Origin: Clostridium sp.
GTDB taxonomy: Bacteria; Bacteroidota; Bacteroidia; Bacteroidales; Bacteroidaceae
Direction of reading: 5' to 3'
Assembly: GCA_023663705.1 (NCBI GenBank)
Contig: JAMPGY010000009.1
Span: 1-64,000 of the forward strand
Length of the DNA: 64,000 bases
The translations under genes and the position numbers were made by a program. The notes beneath the pieces were generated by a model. That model was given only the letters and a program-made list of their open reading frames with translations, had not been told where the DNA came from and did no database searches. This document shows positions 8,510 to 15,882 of this stretch, piece after piece; within the stretch, counting starts at the first letter, position 1; each line of letters starts with the position of its first letter.

Positions 8510-9706
8510 ATGACGAAAAGAATAGCGATAGCCTTGGTGACGTGCTGTCTGATAACCTTACAGGCGGCTTGGGCGCAGGACAAACAGAATATGTTCAACC
8601 CTGTGACGACGTCGGTGACGTCACAACAGATAGCTCCCGACGCCCGTGCTGGCGGTATGGGGGATGTGGGTGCGGCTACGGAGGCCGATGCCAGTTCACA
8701 GTTTTGGAATCCTGCCAAATATCCTTTCTGCATAGCCCGTGCCGGTGTGGCGCTCAACTACACGCCGTGGCTTCGTCAGTTGGTCAACGACATCGACCTG
8801 GCCTATATGAGCGGTTTCTACCGTATAGGCGACTATCAGGCACTGAGTGCCTCGTTGCGTTTTTTCTCGTTGGGTGAGGTGTCCACCGGTGGGGGAGACG
8901 GAAGCGGTCAGGGAGCGGACATGACGATACGTCCCTACGAGATGTCTATCGATGTGGGCTATTCACGTATGCTGAGCGAGAGCTTCTCTGCGGCTGTGGC
9001 TCTGCGCTTTATTTACTCTGACATTACTTACGATTACACGGAAGAATCATCGCCCGGCAAGGCTTTCGCCGCTGACATCGCATTGTACTACAACCGTTAT
9101 TTCATGATGGGAAGCCGTGAGTGTAACTTCGCCTTAGGATTGAACATCAGCAACATCGGTAGCAAGATTTCCTATGGCGGCGACGACAATTCCGAGTTCA
9201 TTCCCACCAACCTCCGTTTAGGTATCAACTTTCTGGTGCCCCTCAACGAGTATAACAAGATTTCGTTTGCGGCCGATGCCAACAAACTGCTGGTGCCCAC
9301 GTTCCCCAAGCAGAACACCGAGGCCGGAGAAACCACCGAGGAATATCAGAACCGCATCCAGAAGGACTACTACGACGTGTCGCCCATCGCCGGTATCTTC
9401 AAGAGTTTCGGCGATGCGCCCAACGGATTCAAGGAGGAGATGCAGGAGATACAGTGGAGTGTGGGTATGGAATATTCCTACAATGACCGCTTCATCATCC
9501 GTGGCGGCTACCATCACGAGAGCGCCAACAAGGGTAACCGCAAATATTTCACCGTGGGCGCCGGTTTCCGCATGAGTGTCTTCTCGCTGGATGCCGGTTA
9601 TGTGATTTCCACGGCACAGAGCAATCCCCTCGACCAGACCATGCGTTTTTCGCTGGGCTTTGATCTGGACGGTATCAAGGATTTGTTCGGGCGGAGAAGA
9701 AGATAG
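8510..9706 (+). CDS. porV: Type IX secretion system outer-membrane protein PorV
   Basis: Beta-barrel outer-membrane protein (PorV/LptO) that takes cargo from the SprA translocon and presents it to PorU. The 398-residue product has a signal peptide ending QAAWAQ and the family start IAPDARAGGMGDVGAA, followed by SSQFWNPAKYPF. Alternating barrel strands continue to a terminal aromatic strand before FGRRRR. Length matches the family (about 390 aa). Position directly downstream of porU supports the assignment over the related PorQ and PorP families. Confidence 0.94.
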   Translation: MTKRIAIALVTCCLITLQAAWAQDKQNMFNPVTTSVTSQQIAPDARAGGMGDVGAATEADASSQFWNPAKYPFCIARAGVALNYTPWLRQLVNDIDLAYMSGFYRIGDYQALSASLRFFSLGEVSTGGGDGSGQGADMTIRPYEMSIDVGYSRMLSESFSAAVALRFIYSDITYDYTEESSPGKAFAADIALYYNRYFMMGSRECNFALGLNISNIGSKISYGGDDNSEFIPTNLRLGINFLVPLNEYNKISFAADANKLLVPTFPKQNTEAGETTEEYQNRIQKDYYDVSPIAGIFKSFGDAPNGFKEEMQEIQWSVGMEYSYNDRFIIRGGYHHESANKGNRKYFTVGAGFRMSVFSLDAGYVISTAQSNPLDQTMRFSLGFDLDGIKDLFGRRRR

Positions 9707-9748
9707 AATCCATGGGTGATTAAAAAAATTAAGGAATTGAAAAATCAC

Positions 9749-10228
9749 ATGATAAGAGTTGGTTTCGGGTTTGATGTTCATCGGTTGGTGGAAGGTCGTG
9801 AACTTTGGTTGGGTGGCATCCGCCTAGAGCACGAATACGGATTGCTGGGTCACAGCGATGCCGACGTGCTGATACACGCCCTGTGCGATGCACTGCTGGG
9901 AGCTGCCAACATGCGCGACATCGGTTATCATTTCCCCGACACGGCCGAGGAATACCACAACGTGGACAGCAAGCTGCTGCTGGCCCGCACGGTGGAACTG
10001 ATTGCCGGCAAGGGATACACGGTGGGCAATGCAGACATCACCGTGTGTGCCGAACGTCCCAAACTGAACAAACACATACCCGCCATGCAGGCTTGTCTGG
10101 CACGGGTGATGGGCGTGGACGAGGACTGTGTGTCCATCAAAGCTACCACTACCGAACGGCTGGGCTTCACGGGGCGCGAGGAGGGTATCTCGGCCTATGC
10201 CACCGTGCTGATAGAAAAGAACCGTTGA
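9749..10228 (+). CDS. ispF: 2-C-methyl-D-erythritol 2,4-cyclodiphosphate synthase
   Basis: Converts CDP-ME 2-phosphate to the cyclic diphosphate MEcPP in the non-mevalonate isoprenoid pathway. With the ATG at 9749 the product is 159 residues, the same as E. coli IspF. An upstream GTG at 9716 would add 11 residues with no family support. Zinc ligands are visible as Asp9 and His11 (GFDVHRL) and His43 (DADVLIHALCDALLGA); KATTTERLGFTGREEG is the conserved C-terminal motif. It lies 42 nt after porV, and a terminator overlaps its stop codon. Confidence 0.96.
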   Translation: MIRVGFGFDVHRLVEGRELWLGGIRLEHEYGLLGHSDADVLIHALCDALLGAANMRDIGYHFPDTAEEYHNVDSKLLLARTVELIAGKGYTVGNADITVCAERPKLNKHIPAMQACLARVMGVDEDCVSIKATTTERLGFTGREEGISAYATVLIEKNR

Positions 10229-10266
10229 GCGGCACGCATTTTTCTGGCCGCTCAACGGTTCTCTTT
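10219..10266. terminator. Bidirectional terminator overlapping the ispF stop
   Basis: A perfect 15-bp stem (10219-10233 with 10247-10261, arm GAACCGTTGAGCGGC) with a 13-nt loop. T-rich tracts flank it in both directions, TCTTTCCTC on plus and TTCTTTTC on minus. The left arm includes the last ispF codons and the stop. It separates ispF from the convergent TlpA-like gene. Confidence 0.85.
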
Positions 10267-10313
10267 CCTCACTTGTTTGGGGGACGGTTTGACCCGCCGA
10301 AGCGCTGTGTCGT

Positions 10314-12251
10314 CTACTGCCGGTTCAGTTCCTCCCTTACAGTCTTTTCCAGTTGTTTGTGGTTGCGGAAATCCTCGCGTGCTTTATATTCCCCGTCTTT
10401 CTGCACCAGCACATAAAAGGGAATGCCGTCTACGTTGAACTTTTCGCACAGAACTTTCCATTGCCGGTCGTTCAGGCGGTAGTGCAGTCCCTGTATGTCC
10501 GGAATCATCGTCTTGTAGGTGGTCTGGGGCGACGTCTCGTTGGCGATGTATATCCACACGAGATCATCGCTCTTCAGCGTGGTCGACTTCAGCGGCTCGT
10601 TGGCTTTGATGGCCGCACGGCACGGGCCGCACCACGTGTTCCAGAAGTCCACCACAATCACTTTCCCCTTGTGAGGCTCCACAATGGCATCGAACAGTTT
10701 CTCGTCCGGCACATCAGGCGTGACCTCAATCTTCGCCTTGCCTTCCATGGCGGCCAGCTGCTCGCTGGCTTTCTGCTGCATGGCCGTGAAGGCTTCGCGG
10801 TAGAACGCGGGGATGTCCATGGAGTCCAGCCGGGCCAGGTCGGCCTCGGTCAGCAGGGCGTCCTTTGCCTTTGCCGTATAGCCGTTTGTGCGGCGCAGGT
10901 CGGCCACGACGCCTTTCTCTATGCCGGCCAGCTGCATCCAGTCGAACTTCGCCGAAAGCATGGCACTGACATAGTTCGATGCGTTTCCGCCCATCAGCAG
11001 TTTGGGGTCGTTGATATCGAAGAGGCTGCACACGGTCCGGGCATCCTCCGGCTTCAGCGGGTCGATGCCCTCCACCGGTATGCGCCGGTCCCATTGCCGG
11101 TGCTCATGCCTGTAGTTTTGCTCCCTCAGATAATCCGCCATGTCTATGGCCGCCAGCACTTCCTGACGGAGATGCAGCATGTTCAGCTCCTTCATGAGCG
11201 GGGAAAGGGCGCTGCGGCCGATGCTGTCGCTGTAGGCCCGGTATAGCCCGGCCACGTGGGCTGCATATTCGGCCGAGGTCATGCGGTAGTCGGCAAAATC
11301 CCCAGTGTACAGCGCCATACTGTAGTACGGAGAGTCGGTCAGCAGATTGATGGCATTGTTGATGTCGGCGTAAGTGCCCGAGGCGTAGAGGCGTTGGAAC
11401 GCAGTCGGACGGGGCGCCCCCGTCTCTTCGTTACGGTTGAACGAACGGTAGTAGCCGATGGCGCGCAGATCCACATAAAGTTCGGCCGTCTCTCCCGGTG
11501 CCAGCAGGATTTCGCCGCCGGTGGAGTTGTTGAACACGGGGAAGGCGTATGCCGTGCCGTGTAGCGGGAAGCTGACCGTGGCTTCGCCCGTCTGAGGGGA
11601 GACGGAGAGGGGATAGGACTGCTGCCCCTCGAGCATAGTGTTGACGATGAGGCAGGGCTCCTGGAAGCAATCGGGGCGATAGTGCAGGACGTGTAGCCGC
11701 ACGGTGGTGGTTCCCGAACGGAGGATGGGCAGGGGTACACTGTCCGTCTCGCGCTGTCGGCGCATGGACTCCGGCACTTCGTCGGGCACGTCGAACGTGC
11801 GCTTGCCCGTCAGATCCACCCCGTAGATTTTGAAGCAATCCTCGCAGTCGGATTCGATGAAGTCGAACGAACGTGTGCCGTGGGGCAGAGGAGCGAAGCG
11901 CAGGGTGAAGGCTGCCTGTCCCGATTCGGGCATCCACAGCTCCGAGTCGGGCGTTACGCCCTCGGCTCCGGTCAGACTGTATTTCCTGTCGTCTGCCTTC
12001 AGGTAGGTATCCGAACTGATGCGTATCCAGTAGCCCGGCCGGTAGCGGGCATCGATGTGCAGCAGAGTGGCCGTGTCGGTCAGTTCCACCCGGGTGATGT
12101 CCAGGGTAGGGGAGTTGTGCATCTCGTAGAGCGGATAGTCCACAGTCCGGGGGGAGCCGTTGCCGGATGCTGCCGTCCCTTGCCGGTGGGTTTCGCATCC
12201 GGTTGCCAGCAGCAGGGCTGCAAGGGCTGCACTAATTGCATGTGCTTTCAT
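10314..12251 (-). CDS. TlpA-like thioredoxin-fold lipoprotein
   Basis: Predicted periplasm-facing thiol-disulfide protein. The 645-residue product starts with a lipoprotein signal (MKAHAISAALAALLLATGC). Residues to about 480 are a Bacteroidetes-specific N-terminal region with no motif I recognise. The C-terminal 150 residues are a thioredoxin fold with active site WCGPC (Cys541 and Cys544) inside VVDFWNTWCGPC. Proteins of this shape are common in Bacteroidales, and their redox partners are usually unknown. The MORN gene lies 46 nt upstream on the same strand, so co-transcription is possible. Confidence 0.85.
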   Translation of the reverse strand: MKAHAISAALAALLLATGCETHRQGTAASGNGSPRTVDYPLYEMHNSPTLDITRVELTDTATLLHIDARYRPGYWIRISSDTYLKADDRKYSLTGAEGVTPDSELWMPESGQAAFTLRFAPLPHGTRSFDFIESDCEDCFKIYGVDLTGKRTFDVPDEVPESMRRQRETDSVPLPILRSGTTTVRLHVLHYRPDCFQEPCLIVNTMLEGQQSYPLSVSPQTGEATVSFPLHGTAYAFPVFNNSTGGEILLAPGETAELYVDLRAIGYYRSFNRNEETGAPRPTAFQRLYASGTYADINNAINLLTDSPYYSMALYTGDFADYRMTSAEYAAHVAGLYRAYSDSIGRSALSPLMKELNMLHLRQEVLAAIDMADYLREQNYRHEHRQWDRRIPVEGIDPLKPEDARTVCSLFDINDPKLLMGGNASNYVSAMLSAKFDWMQLAGIEKGVVADLRRTNGYTAKAKDALLTEADLARLDSMDIPAFYREAFTAMQQKASEQLAAMEGKAKIEVTPDVPDEKLFDAIVEPHKGKVIVVDFWNTWCGPCRAAIKANEPLKSTTLKSDDLVWIYIANETSPQTTYKTMIPDIQGLHYRLNDRQWKVLCEKFNVDGIPFYVLVQKDGEYKAREDFRNHKQLEKTVREELNRQ

Positions 12252-12297
12252 TGTTTTTTTAATATTATGGTTAATAAAGTATCCGGTTCACCCTCGC

Positions 12298-13002
12298 TTA
12301 TTCGTCGTCTTTGATGAGCGACTTATACAGCGGGGTGGTGGGCTTGTTGCGGTAGTTCACGCGGATGAGCCGTGTGACATCTTCCACCCTCCAGCAGCCG
12401 ATCAGCATGTCGTCTTCCACCTGAAACAGGGCGCCGAAGCCCAGGCGTACGTCGTTGTTGTATTGTCCGTACCAGTAGTTTCCGTTGGCGTAGTAGTAGA
12501 TGCCGTAGCCGTGCCGTTTGCCCTTGTAGGTCTCGCCCACGTAGCGGTCGCCGTTCTTGTAGGAGAGCGACACGAAGGCATAGTCGTTCATGCCCTCCGT
12601 GTCTACCAGCTGTTTTTCCTGGCTTTTGAACACATAGAGCAGAGATCCGGTGGTGAGGCTGTACACGGCATAGTAATCATTGCTGCCCACTACGGCATTG
12701 TCGTTGTTGAGCGTGATGCCAAACATGAATTCGTCCCGTCGGAACTGACCGATGCGCTGGTTGCCGTCGTTGCTGATGTAGGAACCGTAGCCGTAGATGT
12801 GTCCGTCGGTATCCGTTTGACCCATGTATTGTCCGTGGTCCGAATTAATGAGGGTGGCATCGAAATATTCCACGCAGTCGATATATACGTTCTCGTAGTA
12901 GGCCGGTGCTATCTCATACTTTTGCAGCGGGGTTTGCTGGGCTTGTGCAGTGGTAAAGGTGCAGAGCGCCAAGCAGGCGGCGTAAATGATCTTGTGATTC
13001 AT
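12298..13002 (-). CDS. Secreted MORN-repeat protein
   Basis: The 234-residue product has a signal peptide (MNHKIIYAACLALCTFTTAQA). It contains MORN-type repeats, the clearest being YKNGDRYVGETYKGKRHGYG followed by YYYANGNYWYGQYNND and GFGALF. Weaker repeats (GQYMGQTDTDGHIYGYGSY) lie nearer the N-terminus. MORN repeats form elongated beta hairpins and often bind lipids or partner proteins; no enzymatic motif is present. The role is unknown, probably periplasmic or at the cell surface. Confidence 0.8.
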   Translation of the reverse strand: MNHKIIYAACLALCTFTTAQAQQTPLQKYEIAPAYYENVYIDCVEYFDATLINSDHGQYMGQTDTDGHIYGYGSYISNDGNQRIGQFRRDEFMFGITLNNDNAVVGSNDYYAVYSLTTGSLLYVFKSQEKQLVDTEGMNDYAFVSLSYKNGDRYVGETYKGKRHGYGIYYYANGNYWYGQYNNDVRLGFGALFQVEDDMLIGCWRVEDVTRLIRVNYRNKPTTPLYKSLIKDDE

Positions 13003-13099
13003 GCGGTTGTTAATCTTTTGTCAGAAGGTCGGCCAAGTGCTCCCGACGCTTATGTGCGGAGCGCCGGCGCGGCGTATTCTGATGGGTGGGCTTATTTAA

Positions 13100-13669
13100 T
13101 TATGAATTACGAATGAAGTACTCCCTCACCGCTTCGGGTACATCGGTCGAGATATCCTCGCCGCGTTTCAGTTTCTCGCGTATCTGTGTGGAACTGATAT
13201 CGAGCAGTGGGGTGTCGGCCAGGCGGGCATAGGGCGGAAGCTCTTCGGCACGTAGCGGGTAGCCCGGGCGGGGATAGATGATGAGGCGGTGGTGGCGCAC
13301 AATTTCCTCGCCTCTGTACCAGCGGGGAAAGGCCTGCCAATTGTCGGCTCCGATTACCAGCGAGAAGCGGCGTTCGGGATGGGCGTGGCGCAGATGCTCC
13401 AGCGTGTGCACCGTGTAGGACGGCCGGGGCAGGCGGAACTCCGCATCGCATACGCTCACCCCATCGATGTCCTTCACGGCCAGGCGGGCCAGCCGCAGGC
13501 GGGTGTCGTCGTCCATCATGTCCCGGCTCTGCTGCTTCAGCGGATTGAGCGGCGACACCATGAGCCACAACTCGTCCACCCACCCCTGGCGGCACAGCGC
13601 CTCGGCCAGACGCACGTGGCCGTTGTGGATGGGGTTGAACGACCCTCCGTAGATGCCCGTCTCAATCAT
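13100..13669 (-). CDS. nadD: Nicotinate-nucleotide adenylyltransferase
   Basis: Adenylates nicotinate mononucleotide to deamido-NAD in NAD synthesis. The ATG at 13669 gives 189 residues starting MIETGIYGGSFNPIHNGH, with the nucleotidyltransferase GSFNPIHxGH motif at the N-terminus. The C-terminal ISSTQIREKL motif (SSTxIR) is also present. The frame stays open upstream but has no family similarity. The start overlaps the stop of the 74-aa membrane protein gene by 4 nt, indicating translational coupling within yicC-gmk-orf-nadD. Confidence 0.95.
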   Translation of the reverse strand: MIETGIYGGSFNPIHNGHVRLAEALCRQGWVDELWLMVSPLNPLKQQSRDMMDDDTRLRLARLAVKDIDGVSVCDAEFRLPRPSYTVHTLEHLRHAHPERRFSLVIGADNWQAFPRWYRGEEIVRHHRLIIYPRPGYPLRAEELPPYARLADTPLLDISSTQIREKLKRGEDISTDVPEAVREYFIRNS

Positions 13670-13890
13670 GACCGGTGGGTTTTGCCGGTTGCCCCGGGGC
13701 CGTTTTTCCCCTCCTTGCGGCCTTGCCACAGAAAGGCTCCGGTGATCAGGGCATTCACCACCAGCAGTGCGCCGATAATGGTGGCTTCGGTGCGTAAATC
13801 CAGCCACAGGCACACGCCCGTAACCAAAAGCCCTACGCCTTCCATCGCCAGATTCATCCGCAGGTTCTGTTTTCTTCTTTTGCCCGTCAT
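13666..13890 (-). CDS. Small two-helix membrane protein
   Basis: A 74-residue product from ATG at 13890 (MTGKRRKQNLRMNLAMEGVG). It has two hydrophobic segments, GVGLLVTGVCLWL and ATIIGALLVVNALITGAFLW, and a basic N-terminus and tail, so it is most likely an inner-membrane hairpin. It sits 11 nt after gmk and overlaps nadD by 4 nt. That tight packing is the main evidence that it is real. No function is recognised. Confidence 0.65.
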   Translation of the reverse strand: MTGKRRKQNLRMNLAMEGVGLLVTGVCLWLDLRTEATIIGALLVVNALITGAFLWQGRKEGKNGPGATGKTHRS

Positions 13891-13901
13891 TATCTCTATG
13901 C

Positions 13902-14468
13902 TTATCTGTTGAGGAAATCCCGCAGGCACTTCAAAGCCTGCTGCTGGGCCAGTTGCAGGTCGTCGTTCACCACTACGGTGTCGAACTTCGATGCGAAGCC
14001 CAACTCATACTCGGCGCGTGCTATGCGCTTCTCAATCACCTCGGGCGCGTCGGTGCCGCGTCCGTTCAAGCGCTGGCGCAGCACCTCTACCGAAGGCGGC
14101 TGGATGAAGACGCTCAGGGCGCGGTCGCCGTAATAGTCCTTGATGCGGCAGCCGCCGTGCACGTCTACGTCCAGAATCACGTTCTGTCCGGCCTCCAGCT
14201 GCTTCTCCACCTGTGCCTTCAGCGTGCCGTAGTAGCGTCCTTCGTACACTTCCTCATATTCCAGAAATTCATCGTTGGCGATGCGCCGCCGGAACTCCTC
14301 GGGCGTGAGGAAGAAATACTCCACGCCGTGTTGCTCCGTGCCGCGCGGTGGCCGGCTGGTGGCGCTGATGCTGAAAGACAGGTTCAGGTTCTGCTGCATC
14401 AGATAGTTGATGATGGTGCTCTTTCCGCTTCCGCTGGGCGCGGAGAATATGATTACTTTTCCTTTCAT
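13902..14468 (-). CDS. gmk: Guanylate kinase
   Basis: Phosphorylates GMP to GDP with ATP. The 188-residue product has the P-loop APSGSGKST at residues 9-17, then SATSRPPRGTEQHGVEYFFL, the GMP-binding segment, and EYEEVYEGRYYGT. ILDVDVHGGCRIK and the ERIARAEYE-like lid helix (EKRIARAEYELGF) complete the family pattern. It follows yicC after 27 nt, the usual yicC-gmk pairing. Confidence 0.97.
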   Translation of the reverse strand: MKGKVIIFSAPSGSGKSTIINYLMQQNLNLSFSISATSRPPRGTEQHGVEYFFLTPEEFRRRIANDEFLEYEEVYEGRYYGTLKAQVEKQLEAGQNVILDVDVHGGCRIKDYYGDRALSVFIQPPSVEVLRQRLNGRGTDAPEVIEKRIARAEYELGFASKFDTVVVNDDLQLAQQQALKCLRDFLNR

Positions 14469-14495
14469 GTTCTGTGTGTGCAGCCTCCCTCTGCG

Positions 14496-15371
14496 TTACA
14501 TTACGTTCAGCACCTGTTCCTTAATCTGCTCCAGCTCGTCCTTCATCTTCACCACGATGTTCTGCATCTCGGCCTGGTTGCTCTTGCTGCCGGTGGTGTT
14601 GATTTCACGTCCCATCTCCTGGGCGATGAAGCCCAGCTTCTTGCCCTGTCCGTGTCCGCTCTCCATCGTTTCGCGGAAATACTTCAGGTGGTTGGCCAGG
14701 CGTTGCTTCTCCTCGTTGATGTCCAGCTTCTCGATGTAGTAAATCATCTCCTGTTCCAGCCGGTTCTTGTCATACTCCACCTCGGGGATGGCCTCCAGTG
14801 CATCCACCAGGCGCTGGCGAATCTTCTCGGTGCGCAGCTTCTCGTAGGGTTCGATGCTCTTCATCAATGTTTCGATGTTGTCCAGTTTCTCGCAGAACTT
14901 CCGGTGCAGTGCCTGTCCTTCCTGGCGGCGGAAGTCGGTAAGCTGGTTCACGGCCTCCTCCACGGCGTCCTTCACTGCCGTCCACTCCTCGTCGGTGAGT
15001 TCCTCGCATTCCGTGCGGCTCATCACGTCCGGCATGCGCAGCAGGGTGGCAAACCAGTCGGCGGGCAGGGGGATGTCCATCTCGCGGCTGATGGTCTCTA
15101 TCTGGCGGTAGTATCCGGCCAGAACAGTCGTATTGATGGGGGTGGTGTTCTGTCCCTCTTCCTTCTCAATCCACAGGTTGAAGTCAATCTTACCTCGTTC
15201 CAGCCGTGCGGCGATGAGGTTGCGTATCTCGATTTCCTTTTCCCGGTAGAGCGGGGCTATGCGTGTGGACAGGTCGAGTGCCTTGCTATTGAGTGATTTG
15301 ATTTCCGCGTGGATCTTCTTTCCGGCGAATACGGCTACAGCCTTGCCATAGCCGGTCATGGATTGTATCAT
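14496..15371 (-). CDS. yicC: YicC/YloC family endoribonuclease
   Basis: A 291-residue product starting MIQSMTGYGKA, the near-invariant start of the family. The C-terminal DUF1732 region contains EKQRLANHLKYFRETM and the block KKLGFIAQEMGREINTTGSK. E. coli YicC has been described as an endoribonuclease, but its role here is not tested. It is the first gene of the yicC-gmk-orf-nadD operon, with a consensus -7 box just upstream. Confidence 0.95.
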   Translation of the reverse strand: MIQSMTGYGKAVAVFAGKKIHAEIKSLNSKALDLSTRIAPLYREKEIEIRNLIAARLERGKIDFNLWIEKEEGQNTTPINTTVLAGYYRQIETISREMDIPLPADWFATLLRMPDVMSRTECEELTDEEWTAVKDAVEEAVNQLTDFRRQEGQALHRKFCEKLDNIETLMKSIEPYEKLRTEKIRQRLVDALEAIPEVEYDKNRLEQEMIYYIEKLDINEEKQRLANHLKYFRETMESGHGQGKKLGFIAQEMGREINTTGSKSNQAEMQNIVVKMKDELEQIKEQVLNVM

Positions 15372-15390
15372 AGGAATAAGTTATTTTTTG

Positions 15391-15398
15391 CAAAAATA
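15391..15398 (-). promoter_or_regulatory. -7 box of the yicC operon
   Basis: On the minus strand TATTTTTG, matching TAnnTTTG, lies about 20 nt before the yicC start. The -33 element is not clear. Confidence 0.55.
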
Positions 15399-15450
15399 GC
15401 AAATTAATCGCAGATAGCGTTGCTTTATCATTTTTCATTGCCGGATAAAG

Positions 15451-15492
15451 TTATAAAAAAAACAGCAGGCAGGGCTGTCGTGCCCTGCCTGC
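15451..15492 (-). terminator. Intrinsic terminator of the F5/8-peptide unit
   Basis: A perfect 11-bp stem (GCAGGCAGGGC, 15465-15475 with 15482-15492) with a 6-nt loop. On the minus strand it is followed by eight T (complement of the A-run at 15455-15462). It ends transcription from the 15883-19254 gene and the small peptide gene. The stretch 15493-15669 contains nothing else recognisable. Confidence 0.85.
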
Positions 15493-15669
15493 CAGTGGTA
15501 TATGGGAAATTCGGACGTGCCGGATGTATATCCGTGTGGCCGATGCTTCCCTGTGCGGGGTGAAAAAAGGGGCGGTAAAAACGGGGGATACTAACCTCGC
15601 GGTCCGTCGTTCCCCCGACTATTATGAGGATCGTTTTTTACGCGCCACCTTTTAATGCTTTCCTTTTCC

Positions 15670-15858
15670 TCAGTCGTCCCAGATGGACGACTGCCAGCCG
15701 ATGCCTTCACCGGTGCTCAGGATGTCTTCAACCTCCGTCACATCATCTTCCTCCTTATCGGACGTAGTGATGCTGGTGGTAATCATTTGCAGGATGCTGT
15801 CTTCCGTATCCATCTGCACGATAATCAGCGAGGGGGCTATATAACTGTTCTTTTTCAT
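15670..15858 (-). CDS. Small acidic peptide, MKK-x-YI-x-P family, copy 1
   Basis: A 62-residue product (ATG at 15858) starting MKKNSYIAPSLIIVQMD and ending SSIWDD, with an acidic middle (DKEEDDVTEVEDIL). There is no signal peptide or transmembrane segment. It lies 24 nt after the F5/8 type C protein gene. A second member (37464-37640) has the same start pattern, the same C-terminal SS-x-WD ending, and a matching position 23 nt after another giant secreted protein. I recognise the general MKK-YI-P start from Bacteroidales small ORFs, but I know no function. Confidence 0.7.
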   Translation of the reverse strand: MKKNSYIAPSLIIVQMDTEDSILQMITTSITTSDKEEDDVTEVEDILSTGEGIGWQSSIWDD

Positions 15859-15882
15859 TATCAATACTTTTTCAGGGTTAAT

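Noticed and set aside
9716..9748. N-terminal extension of IspF from GTG at 9716
   Set aside because: The eleven extra residues (VIKKIKELKNH) are not part of the family, and the ATG start gives the standard 159-residue enzyme.
13670..13813. N-terminal extension of NadD
   Set aside because: The frame overlaps the small membrane protein gene and lacks family similarity; MIETGIYGGSFNP is the natural start.
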